Made by a program: the position numbers and the translations under genes
The notes under the pieces: model-generated
The model's input: only the letters and a program-made list of their open reading frames with translations
What the model was told of the DNA's origin: nothing
Databases searched by the model: none
Source: Polaromonas sp.
Lineage (GTDB): Bacteria > Pseudomonadota > Gammaproteobacteria > Burkholderiales > Burkholderiaceae_C
Direction: 5' to 3'
NCBI GenBank assembly: GCA_021731285.1
Contig: JAKFXR010000049.1
Location: 1 to 57,763 of the forward strand
DNA: 57,763 bases
Part shown: positions 25,392 to 33,564 of the stretch, in pieces
How positions within the stretch are numbered: the first letter of the stretch is position 1
How the letters are laid out: each line of letters starts with the position of its first letter

Positions 25392-27353
25392 ATGAAGCAT
25401 GACGAACAGTCTCTCCAGGAGCGTGTCCTGGAGTTGAGCCGCCTCAACGAAAGTTTGACACGCCAGCTGGACAGCCAGGCCGGCCTGCAGCAGCAGACTT
25501 CCAGCGAGCTGTTGCTGCGCGAACTCACCGACAACGTGCCGGCACTGCTCGCCTATGTCGATGCCGGGCAGTGCTGCCGCTTTCACAACAAGGCCTACCG
25601 GGAAGCATTTGGACTGGCGGCCGATCAGATCAACGGGCACACCATGCGCGAGCTCATGGGCGAGGAGTTCTACGAATTTCTGCGCCCCAAGGTCGAGGAG
25701 GTGCTTGCGGGCTACCCTGTCACCTATGAGCGCAAGCAAAGAACCGCCCGCGGGGGTACCCGCCACTACGTTGTCAACTATTTTCCCCGCTACGGTGATG
25801 GCGCAAAGGAAGACGAGGTGATCGGCTTTTATTCACTGGGCACCGACATCACCGAGCTCAAGCGCATTGACAAATTGAAAAGTGAATTCGTCTCTACCGT
25901 CAGTCATGAGTTGCGCACACCCCTCACCTCCATTCGCGGTTCACTGGGGTTGATCACCGGCGGCATGGCTGGCGCGTTGCCCGAAGCTGCGAAAACCCTG
26001 GTGGGCATTGCCAAAAACAACTGCGAACGTCTGATCAGGTTGATCAATGACATCCTGGACATTGAAAAACTCGAGTCCGGCCACATGCGCATGGAACTGC
26101 AGGTCACGGACTTGCATGCCCTGCTGAGCCAGGCCATCGCGTCCACCGACGGTTATGGCCTGTCGAACGATGTACACATCGCGCTGCATTGTGAGGCAGG
26201 GGCCTGGCTGGTGGAGGTCGACCCGGACCGGCTGACCCAGGTGGTGACCAACCTCCTGTCCAACGCCCTGAAGTTTTCACCACCGGGCGGGACGGTGGAC
26301 GTCCAGGTCAGGCATGTCGGGTCTGGCATCCGGGTTGAGGTCCGGGACCAGGGGCCGGGTATTCCGGATGAATTCCGCAGCCGCATTTTTCAGAAGTTTT
26401 CCCAGGCAGATTCATCCGACGCGCGGCAAAAAGGCGGCACCGGGCTGGGCTTGAACATCTCCCGGGCCATCGTGGAAAAGTTCGGCGGAACCATCGGCTT
26501 TGACACCCAGCCCGGCGCGGGAAGCACTTTTTTCTTCGAACTTCCCCTGTATGAAGATCCTGCCGCACTGAAGGGCGAACGTCTTCGCGGACTTCCTGAG
26601 CTGCCGCGTTCCCGCATTCTCGTTTGTGATGGCGACCGCGACGTCGCCCGCCTGATCAGCATGATGCTGGACAAGGCAGGGTTCGACTCCGACATCTCCC
26701 ATGACGTGGAGCAGGCCTTTGCGCTTCTGGAGGCGGGCAGGTACGACGCCATCACGCTGGATCTGAAGCTGCCGGGGCAAAAGCGGGGCGACTTCATCAA
26801 TGCGCTGCGTGACAATGAAAAAACCCGGGACCTGCCCGTGGTGGTGATCTCCGCGCTCGCAGGCGAGGGGCAGCTTCAGTTCAGCCACAAGCCGTCGGCC
26901 GTGATGGAGTGGCTGACCAAACCCATCGACGAAAACCGTCTCGTAGCCTCCATGCAGCGCGCGGTTGCCGAGCTCAGGGGAAGCAAGCCGCGCATCCTGC
27001 ATGTGGAAGACGACCCGGACATCCAGCACATCACCTCGGCCATCGCCGGCGACCTGGCCACTTTCGAGTTTGCAAGCACCCTGGCCCAGGCCAGAGCGTG
27101 CCTGCAGGAAAAAACTTTTGACCTGGTGCTGCTCGACCTGACACTGGGGCATGAGTCAGGCTGGGACCTGGTTGAAATGATTGACGCCCTTCAACCGCGT
27201 CCGTCGCTGATTGTTTTCTCGGCCAGCGAGGTGTTGCCGCCCTCAGGGGTCAGACCCGACGCCATGCTGGTCAAGGCGTCCACATCCAACACCGATTTGC
27301 TCAACACCATCCAGCGCGTGCTCAAACTGTCGGCGACGCGCGAGGCGAGCTGA
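25392..27353 (+). CDS. Soluble hybrid sensor histidine kinase (PAS-HisKA-HATPase-REC-REC)
   Basis: 653-aa cytosolic signalling protein without membrane helices. Order: N-terminal coiled coil (residues 1-45), PAS domain (about 45-150, LRELTDNVPALLAYVDAGQ...), HisKA with phospho-acceptor His172 in VSHELRTPLTSIRG, then HATPase_c. The kinase domain shows LLSNALKFSPPGG, RDQGPGIPDEF and GGTGLGLNIS. Two receiver domains follow, with phospho-acceptor Asp457 (TLDLKLPGQ) and Asp582 (LLDLTLG). I start at the ATG at 25392, where the heptad-like region begins. No response-regulator gene is next to it, so output probably goes through a distant partner. Confidence 0.92.
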   Translation: MKHDEQSLQERVLELSRLNESLTRQLDSQAGLQQQTSSELLLRELTDNVPALLAYVDAGQCCRFHNKAYREAFGLAADQINGHTMRELMGEEFYEFLRPKVEEVLAGYPVTYERKQRTARGGTRHYVVNYFPRYGDGAKEDEVIGFYSLGTDITELKRIDKLKSEFVSTVSHELRTPLTSIRGSLGLITGGMAGALPEAAKTLVGIAKNNCERLIRLINDILDIEKLESGHMRMELQVTDLHALLSQAIASTDGYGLSNDVHIALHCEAGAWLVEVDPDRLTQVVTNLLSNALKFSPPGGTVDVQVRHVGSGIRVEVRDQGPGIPDEFRSRIFQKFSQADSSDARQKGGTGLGLNISRAIVEKFGGTIGFDTQPGAGSTFFFELPLYEDPAALKGERLRGLPELPRSRILVCDGDRDVARLISMMLDKAGFDSDISHDVEQAFALLEAGRYDAITLDLKLPGQKRGDFINALRDNEKTRDLPVVVISALAGEGQLQFSHKPSAVMEWLTKPIDENRLVASMQRAVAELRGSKPRILHVEDDPDIQHITSAIAGDLATFEFASTLAQARACLQEKTFDLVLLDLTLGHESGWDLVEMIDALQPRPSLIVFSASEVLPPSGVRPDAMLVKASTSNTDLLNTIQRVLKLSATREAS

Positions 27354-27369
27354 ATCCCGGCATCCGGTT

Positions 27370-28314
27370 TCAGAATCCCGCCGCTTCCAGCTGACTGCGC
27401 GTGGGCAAACCCTCGCTGTCACCGAGCACCTGCACCGCGCAGGCACCCACCCAAACGGCGCGCTGCAGGGCCTGCAGGACGCTGCGACCCTCGAGCAAAG
27501 CGCTGATCAGTCCGGCGGCAAACCCGTCCCCGGCACCCACCGTGTCCACCACCCGGGCCACCGGAAAGGCGCTGACCCGTCCGCAGCCCCCCTCGCCATC
27601 AAAGTACGCGCCCTGCGCGCCAAGTTTGACCACCACGAGTTTCGCGCCAAGCCTGCGGTAAAAACGGGCAATGTTTTCAGGCGTGGACTCTCCCGTGAGC
27701 AGCCTGCCCTCTTCCAGTCCCGGCAGCACCCAGTCGGCGCGAGCGGCGAGTTCGTTGATCGACTGGCGCATGACCTCCGTGCTGCTCCAGAGCGAGGGCC
27801 TGAGGTTGGGATCGAAGGAGACCGACCTGCCGGCGTCCCGCATCAACGCCATGGTCTGGTGTGAGGCCAGCAGTGTCGACGGGGAAATCGCCGCAAACAC
27901 GCCCGTCGCATGCAAATGGCCGGCTGACAGCAGCCACTCCTTGTCGATGTCCTGCACGCCCATGTGGCTCGCAGCAGAGCCCTTGCGGTGATACTCCACC
28001 GGCGGATCGCTGCCGTCCGTTGTCATGCCCTTGAACATGAAGCCGGTCTTTTGCTGCGCATCGCTGAACACCCTGGAGCAGTCAATGCCCTCGGCCATCA
28101 TCCGGCCGCGCAAATACCGCCCCATGGAGTCGTCGCCGAGCCGGCTGGCCCAGCCCACCTTCAGGCCCAGCCGCGCCAGCCCAATGGCGACATTGGTCTC
28201 GGCACCGGCAGTGCGCTTGTGAAAGAGATCGGCCGACTCAATCAGGCCGGGCTTGTCGGCCACCAGCAAAAGCATGGCTTCGCCGTAAGTCACCACATCC
28301 AGTTTGTGTTTCAT
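27370..28314 (-). CDS. PfkB-family sugar kinase, 2-keto-3-deoxygluconate kinase-like
   Basis: 314-aa cytosolic carbohydrate kinase. The PfkB second signature with catalytic Asp is DTVGAGDGFAAGLI near the C-terminus. The N-terminal VTYGEAMLLLVAD and the AGAETNVAIGLARLG block are typical of KdgK, which phosphorylates 2-keto-3-deoxygluconate to KDPG for the Entner-Doudoroff route. The family is promiscuous, so the call is by resemblance. It lies 64 bases beyond the unknown 225-aa gene and may be the last member of the aroQ-TRAP operon. It is convergent with the histidine kinase. Confidence 0.85.
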   Translation of the reverse strand: MKHKLDVVTYGEAMLLLVADKPGLIESADLFHKRTAGAETNVAIGLARLGLKVGWASRLGDDSMGRYLRGRMMAEGIDCSRVFSDAQQKTGFMFKGMTTDGSDPPVEYHRKGSAASHMGVQDIDKEWLLSAGHLHATGVFAAISPSTLLASHQTMALMRDAGRSVSFDPNLRPSLWSSTEVMRQSINELAARADWVLPGLEEGRLLTGESTPENIARFYRRLGAKLVVVKLGAQGAYFDGEGGCGRVSAFPVARVVDTVGAGDGFAAGLISALLEGRSVLQALQRAVWVGACAVQVLGDSEGLPTRSQLEAAGF

Positions 28315-28378
28315 GACTCGATTCTGCCGGGTTCAATCCCGCTGTCTTCGGCCTCGTGGAGATGCGAAGCAACTCCAG

Positions 28379-29056
28379 TCAGCCCAAGTCCGCAGCCACC
28401 ATGGAATGCCTGAGCCCATACGTTCCGGCAATGGCGCCCCCTGCAGCACCAGCACCTTCCAGGGCGGCGGGTGAAAGCACGCCTTCAGACAGCCCCAGGA
28501 GTGCCGGCGTGTCGTAGCCGTTAGCGACAAATATCCAGTCCGCCGCGCTGTCGGCATTGCCGCGTATGCGCTGCTCGGTTGTCGGAGCGATTTGCGGTGT
28601 TTCGGTGCAAAGCAGGTGCGCCCCGGTCACCCCGGGCTGTGCAGGCAGTTGTTGCACCAGGACTTGCAGGTAACTTCGCAGTGCCTCCTCCGAGCCGGGC
28701 GCCGGCGAGAGCCGAACCGTCAAGGCATGGGCCGCTACGGCACCACCCCGGCTTGCCAGCACGCGACACTGGCTGCGCACCATGTGGCGGTGGTGCGGCA
28801 TCATTTTGCGCGACCATTCGCTGGGCGCGTTCAGACTGGCCTGGTACTGCGGCGACACCAGTGCATCGCCTGCATGCAGCTCATACAAAATGAAAAAACC
28901 CTCGCCGCCCGCCACGTCGGCCCAACGGGAAGCACGATGGAAACCCGGCAAGGCCAGGCGCTCCAGAAAGTGCTCGTGTGAGTGCCAATGCTCAAACTCC
29001 TCCCGCATCTCGGGCGCCATGTCCCACCACATCGCAAGTGCGGCCTCGCCCAGCAT
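28379..29056 (-). CDS. Uncharacterised protein, probable tandem dimeric alpha/beta-barrel domains
   Basis: 225-aa soluble protein that I do not recognise as a named enzyme. The first half carries a His-rich segment EHWHSHEHFLERLALPGF and then FFILYELHAG. The second half begins with ALTVRLSPAPGSEEALRSYL and ends with GLRHSMVAADLG. Both halves look like the strand-helix pattern of EthD/ABM-type (ferredoxin-like) domains, so a tandem of such domains is likely. Its ATG overlaps the aroE-like stop (TGATG), tying it to the TRAP/shikimate operon. A role in handling the imported compound is inferred only from this coupling. Confidence 0.75.
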   Translation of the reverse strand: MLGEAALAMWWDMAPEMREEFEHWHSHEHFLERLALPGFHRASRWADVAGGEGFFILYELHAGDALVSPQYQASLNAPSEWSRKMMPHHRHMVRSQCRVLASRGGAVAAHALTVRLSPAPGSEEALRSYLQVLVQQLPAQPGVTGAHLLCTETPQIAPTTEQRIRGNADSAADWIFVANGYDTPALLGLSEGVLSPAALEGAGAAGGAIAGTYGLRHSMVAADLG

Positions 29057-29931
29057 CAGGCCGCCGTTTCCGCACGCCCGGCCAGCAAGCCCCGAAAATG
29101 TTGCTCCATGCGCGCTGCATCGGCCTGGAGTCCGGTAAACAGCTCAAATGCGCCGACCGCCTGCCCCACCGCCATGGTGCCGCCGTCCACCGTGGCGCAG
29201 TTGGCGGCCCGCGCCGCTTTCAGCAGCTCGGTTTCAATAGGAAAGTAAACAATCTCTGAAACCCACATGGGTGGCCGTAACAGCGCCGCGGCTATGGGCA
29301 AACCTGGCAGCTTGTCCATGCCCGTGGGCGTGGCGTGGATCAGCCCGGTCGCGCCAGCCACCGCCCGGGCCATATCGGGCACGGCCACTGAACGGGGACC
29401 GTGCCGGCCATTGAGCGCAAGCGCGAGTGCCTCCGCGCGTGCCAGGTCGGTGTCCACGATACGCAGCTGCGTCGCACCCAGGCCCAGCACCGAATGGGCA
29501 ATCGCCGACCCGGCGCCGCCCGCGCCCAGCAGCACCACGCAGCCCAGATCGGCATCGGGGAGCGCGCGGCGGAAACCCCAGGCCCATCCCGAGCCGTCGG
29601 TATTGTGGCCAATCAGGCGCCCATCGCGAAGGACCACCGTGTTCACAGCGCCCATGGCCTCGGCCCCAGGCGAGAGCTCATCGAGCAGCGGCAACACCGC
29701 CTGCTTGCAGGGGTAAGTGATGTTCAGGCCCGCAAAACCCATGATGCGCGCCGCGGCAAGCAGGGCGGGCAACTGTTGCACTGCACCCGGGGTCCGGTCC
29801 AGGTCGATCAACTGGTAATGCAGCCGCAGGCCCTGATGGCGCGCTTCCTCCTCCTGCATCGCAGGCGTCAAAGAGCGCTGGATGCCGGAGCCAATCAGGC
29901 CTACAAGAAGTTTGCCTGCGGCAGGATTCAT
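29056..29931 (-). CDS. Shikimate/quinate dehydrogenase (AroE family)
   Basis: 291-aa oxidoreductase. AroE landmarks are GSGIQRSLTPAMQ (substrate Ser/Thr), GLNITYPCK with the catalytic Lys, GAVNTVV, HNTDGSGW with the catalytic Asp, GAGGAGSAIAHS for the dinucleotide and HATPTGM. After the second strand it reads VDTDLARA rather than the NRT motif of NADP-dependent biosynthetic AroE. That Asp suggests NAD preference, as in catabolic quinate/shikimate dehydrogenases. The start at 29931 overlaps the dctM stop (ATGA). With AroQ and a TRAP transporter in one operon, a catabolic role fits better than aromatic amino-acid synthesis. Confidence 0.88.
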   Translation of the reverse strand: MNPAAGKLLVGLIGSGIQRSLTPAMQEEEARHQGLRLHYQLIDLDRTPGAVQQLPALLAAARIMGFAGLNITYPCKQAVLPLLDELSPGAEAMGAVNTVVLRDGRLIGHNTDGSGWAWGFRRALPDADLGCVVLLGAGGAGSAIAHSVLGLGATQLRIVDTDLARAEALALALNGRHGPRSVAVPDMARAVAGATGLIHATPTGMDKLPGLPIAAALLRPPMWVSEIVYFPIETELLKAARAANCATVDGGTMAVGQAVGAFELFTGLQADAARMEQHFRGLLAGRAETAA

Positions 29932-31229
29932 CCGGTGTAGCCCGCGAGCCGCGGCAGCCACAGCACCAGGCCCGGCCAGAAGGTCACCAGCCCCAGCGCG
30001 CCGATCATGACGAGCAGATAGGGCCAGACCTCCGCCATCAGCTCGGAGAAGGAGACGTTGGCAATCTTCATCATCATGAACAGCAGCAGGCCGTAGGGCG
30101 GCGTGACCAGGCCGATCATGATGTTCAGCACCGCCATCACGCCGAAATGCACCGGGTCTATGCCCAGCGCCACCGCGGTGGGGAGCAGCACCGGCAGGAT
30201 GATCAGGATGATGGTCGAGCCTTCGAGGAAGGCGCCCAGCACCAGCAGGATGGCGTTGACCAGCAGCAGGAAGACCATGGGCGTCATCTCCAGGCCCTTG
30301 AGCATGCCGCTCAGGTGCGTGGGAATGTTTTCCGAGGTGATGACGTAGTTGAAGACCAGCGCGCCAGCGATCAGCATACCGATGGAGATGCTCATCTTCG
30401 CACTGGACAGCAGCGAGTCATAAATGTCGCCCCAGCCCAGGCTGCGGTACAGGCCTGCGGAAATCAGCAGTGCGTAGGCCGCGGCCACACCCGCCGCCTC
30501 GGTGGGTGTGGTGATGCCGCTGTACAGGCAGCCAAGCAAAATCACCGGCAGCATCAGGGCGGGAAAGGCCTCCTTGGTGATGCGCGGCATGTCGCGCAGC
30601 GGCACCCTTTCTTCCACCGGGAAGCCGCGCCGCTTGGCCTGAAAGTAAATCAGCACCATCTGCACCACGCCCAGCAGCAGGCCGGGCAGCACCCCGCCTA
30701 TGAACAGATAGCCGATGGACGTGCCCGACACCAGCGCGTACAGCACCATCGGTATCGAGGGCGGAAGAATGGGCCCAATCACCGAGGACACGGCGCTCAG
30801 TGCCGCGGCAAAGGGCGGCGTGTACTTGCCGCCGCGGGTCATCATCGCCTGCATGATCTTGCCCGAGCCGGCGGCGTCGGCCAGAGCCGAGCCCGACATG
30901 CTGGCGAAGACCACGCTTTGCAGCACGTTCACCTGCGCCAGGCCACCGGGGAAGCGGCCAACGATGGCATTGCAAAAACGCAGCAGCCTGTCCATGACGC
31001 TGCCGGTGCTCATGAAGGTGGCGGCCAGGATGAACAGCGGGATGGCCAGCAACAAAAAGCTGGAGTAGGTACCGTTGAGCAGTTGCTCGGCAGCGGCGCC
31101 GACGTCCATGCCTTTCATGTACAGGTAGAGCACGGAACCAGCGATCATGGCCACCCCGATGGGCGCGCCGAGCAGGCTCAGGGCAACAATGGCAACGATG
31201 GCCAGCGAAAACGGACTTGTGAAATTCAT
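29928..31229 (-). CDS. dctM: TRAP transporter large permease (DctM)
   Basis: 433-aa polytopic inner-membrane protein, the transport subunit of a tripartite ATP-independent importer. It has about 12 hydrophobic segments and DctM blocks such as LLAIPLFILAATFMSTG, SVVFASMSGSALADAAGSG, GGKYTPPFAAALSAVSSVIGP and TPTEAAGVAAAYAL. The ATG overlaps the dctQ stop (ATGA) and the aroE-like ATG overlaps its stop, giving tight coupling. It works with DctQ and the periplasmic DctP, driven by an ion gradient. The ligand is probably a carboxylate such as quinate or shikimate, judged by the neighbours. Confidence 0.94.
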   Translation of the reverse strand: MNFTSPFSLAIVAIVALSLLGAPIGVAMIAGSVLYLYMKGMDVGAAAEQLLNGTYSSFLLLAIPLFILAATFMSTGSVMDRLLRFCNAIVGRFPGGLAQVNVLQSVVFASMSGSALADAAGSGKIMQAMMTRGGKYTPPFAAALSAVSSVIGPILPPSIPMVLYALVSGTSIGYLFIGGVLPGLLLGVVQMVLIYFQAKRRGFPVEERVPLRDMPRITKEAFPALMLPVILLGCLYSGITTPTEAAGVAAAYALLISAGLYRSLGWGDIYDSLLSSAKMSISIGMLIAGALVFNYVITSENIPTHLSGMLKGLEMTPMVFLLLVNAILLVLGAFLEGSTIILIILPVLLPTAVALGIDPVHFGVMAVLNIMIGLVTPPYGLLLFMMMKIANVSFSELMAEVWPYLLVMIGALGLVTFWPGLVLWLPRLAGYTG

Positions 31230-31726
31230 AGGGCAGACGCGGAGGACGGCATGTCGCTGCTGACCTTGTCAGGCCCGCGTATCAGCTGGCGCACCGCGCG
31301 CAGGATGACCGCCACAACAAAAACAATGTAGATGGAGTAGGTGATGTCCATGCGGACACCGAGGTAGGAGCTTTTCTCGACCTTCATGAAGGTGACGTAA
31401 CTCCACGCGCCGGGCAGCGACATGCCAAACAGCACGATGATGGCCAAAGCGACCATGCCGGCGATCACGCGGCGCGTACGGTAGCTCCCACGCGAGCTGA
31501 TCATGTCGATGCGGATCTCCTCATCATCCTTCAGCACGAAGGCGGCACCCCACAACACCAGCCACAGCCAGGCCGCGAGTGACAGCTCGGTGGTCCAGCC
31601 GACGGGTGCGTTGAACACATAACGCATCACGATCTGCACCAGGAAGGCAACAAAAATAATCGCCAGCAAGCCGGCTGCGACCGCTTCGGCGAAGCGGTGC
31701 AGCGGTTTGAGAATTCGATCGATCAT
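31226..31726 (-). CDS. dctQ: TRAP transporter small permease (DctQ)
   Basis: 166-aa inner-membrane protein with four hydrophobic helices. The family motif MRYVFNAPVGWTTELSLAAWLWLVLWGAAF follows the first helix, and FVLKDDEEIRID sits in the loop. It binds DctM to form the membrane part of the transporter. It begins 214 bases after the dctP stop, with two strong hairpins in the gap, and overlaps dctM by four bases. The hairpins probably let dctP be expressed more strongly than dctQM. Confidence 0.92.
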   Translation of the reverse strand: MIDRILKPLHRFAEAVAAGLLAIIFVAFLVQIVMRYVFNAPVGWTTELSLAAWLWLVLWGAAFVLKDDEEIRIDMISSRGSYRTRRVIAGMVALAIIVLFGMSLPGAWSYVTFMKVEKSSYLGVRMDITYSIYIVFVVAVILRAVRQLIRGPDKVSSDMPSSASAL

Positions 31727-31832
31727 CGTCCCCTTTCACTAGGCGCCAGGCGGCACGCCTATAAACACATGTCCATTCCAGTGCCACCGCGGAACCGGCT
31801 TTGCCGGGCCGCTGGTGGGCCTTGCAGGCCGC

Positions 31833-31889
31833 GTGCCTGCCAGAAGCAGGCACCGCTCGACCCGTCCAGATCGACGCAGGTCGATCTGG
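31833..31889 (-). promoter_or_regulatory. Double hairpin between dctP and dctQ
   Basis: Two perfect inverted repeats: GTGCCTGC/GCAGGCAC (31833-31853, loop 5) and CCAGATCGAC/GTCGATCTGG (31866-31889, loop 4). They have no T tract. They lie in the transcribed dctP-dctQ gap and could act as an RNA-stabilising or partial-termination element. Confidence 0.65.
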
Positions 31890-31940
31890 AGCCGCGGGTC
31901 TCGCCCCCCTTGAGAGGCGCCGCAGACATTTCGGGGGAGC

Positions 31941-32930
31941 CTACTTCATCGCGTTGATTTGCGCCAGCATGCCGGCCGGCCAGGTCTTGGCTTCATCGGA
32001 GGCCAGGTACACCTTCTGCGCGTAGTCGCGGAAGGCATTGATGTTGGGCACGTACACGTCGAGCCCACCCTTGCGGAAGCTGTCCGCCAGCTCGGTCTCG
32101 CGCTTCTGATGCTCGGCCGTGCTCCAGGCGATGGCTTTGTCGGCAGCGGCCTGGAACGCGCGCTGCTTCGCGGGCGACAGGCTGCTCCAGGTCTTCATGT
32201 TGACCGTCAGCAGGTCAAAGCCGACCAGATGGGAGGTCAGCACCAGCTGGCCCATCACTTCGTTGAACTTCATGTTCTGAACGTTGGGCAGCGGATTGTC
32301 CTGGCCGTCGATGGCGCCGCTTTGCAGGCCGGTGTAGGTTTCGGCATAGGCCATGGGCGTGGGGTTGGCGCCGAGGGAGCGGCCCAGCAGTTGCCAGGCG
32401 TCACCGGGTGGCATGCGCAGCTTGACGCCGGCCAGGTCGGCGGGTGTGGTGATCTTCTTCTTGCCCTTGAGGCCCACGTGGCGGGTACCGAAGAAGGTGG
32501 GGCCGAGAATCTTCACCTTCAACTGGTCTTCCACCATCTTTTTCATCTGCGCGCCCTGCTCGCTGGCGAAGAAGCTGTTCAGATGGTTGGCGTCGCGGAA
32601 CAGGTAGGCGGAGGTCAGGATGGACCAGGCGGGGATCTGCTTGGAAATATCCTGGGGCGATATGTTGCCCATCTCGAGGTTGTCACGCTGCAGCGCCACC
32701 AGCTCCGTGCCCTGTCGGAACAGCGTGGAGTTCAGATGCATCTCGACCTTGAAATCGTTGGCGACCTCCTTGGCGAACTGGTTCATCATTTCCGCGCGGA
32801 TGTCCTTGTCCGAGAACACAGCGGCAAAGCGTATGGTGGCGGGGGCCTGGGCCCAGACGGGCAGGATGGTACTGGCAGCAAGGGCGCCGCCTGCGCCCAG
32901 CAAGGTGCGGCGATCAATGGAATGGTTCAT
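31941..32930 (-). CDS. dctP: TRAP transporter substrate-binding protein (DctP)
   Basis: 329-aa periplasmic receptor. The N-terminus RRTLLGAGGALAASTILPVWA is a Tat-like signal (double Arg, hydrophobic stretch, AxA-type end). DctP motifs are RMPPGDAWQLLG, with the conserved Arg that contacts ligand carboxylates, GAIDGQDNPLPNV, and the N-terminal IRFAAVFSDKD. A CAGGAG site lies a few bases upstream of the ATG. It follows aroQ by about 40 bases and precedes dctQM. The conserved Arg supports a carboxylic-acid ligand. Confidence 0.93.
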   Translation of the reverse strand: MNHSIDRRTLLGAGGALAASTILPVWAQAPATIRFAAVFSDKDIRAEMMNQFAKEVANDFKVEMHLNSTLFRQGTELVALQRDNLEMGNISPQDISKQIPAWSILTSAYLFRDANHLNSFFASEQGAQMKKMVEDQLKVKILGPTFFGTRHVGLKGKKKITTPADLAGVKLRMPPGDAWQLLGRSLGANPTPMAYAETYTGLQSGAIDGQDNPLPNVQNMKFNEVMGQLVLTSHLVGFDLLTVNMKTWSSLSPAKQRAFQAAADKAIAWSTAEHQKRETELADSFRKGGLDVYVPNINAFRDYAQKVYLASDEAKTWPAGMLAQINAMK

Positions 32931-32969
32931 GGTTGTCTCCTGTGGTGGTGTGATGGGGGAACGGTGAAA

Positions 32970-33422
32970 TCAAATTGCCGGCGTAGCCGCCAGGCGCTGT
33001 GCCAGGGCACGGATTGCCAGCTCGTAGCCGAAGGGGCCGAAGCCGCAGATGACGCCAGTGGCAGCCAGCGACACCAGCGATGTTTGGTACAGGGAATCGC
33101 GCCGGTGGATGTTGGTCACGTGAACTTCGGCAATCGGCTGGTCGAGCGTCTTGAGCGCGTCCAGCAGAGGAATGGAGCGGAACGACAGGCCCGCCGGGTT
33201 GATCACGACGGCGGCAGCACGCTCACGCGCCTCCTGCACCCAGTCCACCATCACCCCCTCGTGGTTGGTCTGGCGAAATTCGCACTGCAGCCCCAGTTCA
33301 GTGGCGACGCGGCGGCAAAGCTGCTCTACCTGCGCCAGTGTGGTGCTGCCGTAGAGGTGCGGCTCCCGAACGCCCAGCAGGTTCAGGTTGGGGCCATTCA
33401 GGACGTAAACGATGCCGCTCAT
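32970..33422 (-). CDS. aroQ: Type II 3-dehydroquinate dehydratase (AroQ)
   Basis: 150-aa dodecameric enzyme interconverting 3-dehydroquinate and 3-dehydroshikimate. The start at 33422 opens the family N-terminus YVLNGPNLNLLGVREPHLYG, with the active-site Arg and Tyr, and NHEGVMVDWVQEA follows. The catalytic His is in EVHVTNIHRRD. The loop normally reading NPGAYTHTS is NPAGLSFRS here, so this copy departs from the housekeeping enzyme. It is the first gene of the TRAP/aroE-like operon, divergent from an IclR regulator. The upstream 73 residues of the longer frame run over the operator and are rejected. Confidence 0.9.
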   Translation of the reverse strand: MSGIVYVLNGPNLNLLGVREPHLYGSTTLAQVEQLCRRVATELGLQCEFRQTNHEGVMVDWVQEARERAAAVVINPAGLSFRSIPLLDALKTLDQPIAEVHVTNIHRRDSLYQTSLVSLAATGVICGFGPFGYELAIRALAQRLAATPAI

Positions 33423-33529
33423 TGGGCGCTGGCCAGACGGAGGCGTTTGCACATGGATATTTTTGTCTCCGGGGGTAAAGGACTGCGTATTTTTTGACCG
33501 CCACCGATTCTGTGACGGCTGTGGGAAAA

Positions 33530-33548
33530 TGTTTCCAAACTGGAAACA
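33530..33548. promoter_or_regulatory. Palindromic IclR-type operator candidate
   Basis: TGTTTCC (33530-33536) and GGAAACA (33542-33548) are perfect inverted arms with a 5-bp spacer. The site lies 17 bases upstream of the IclR ATG and about 110 bases from aroQ. IclR-family operators often contain GGAAA/TTTCC half-sites, so this fits autoregulation and control of the divergent operon. Confidence 0.7.
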
Positions 33549-33564
33549 CATTTCATATCGCAAG

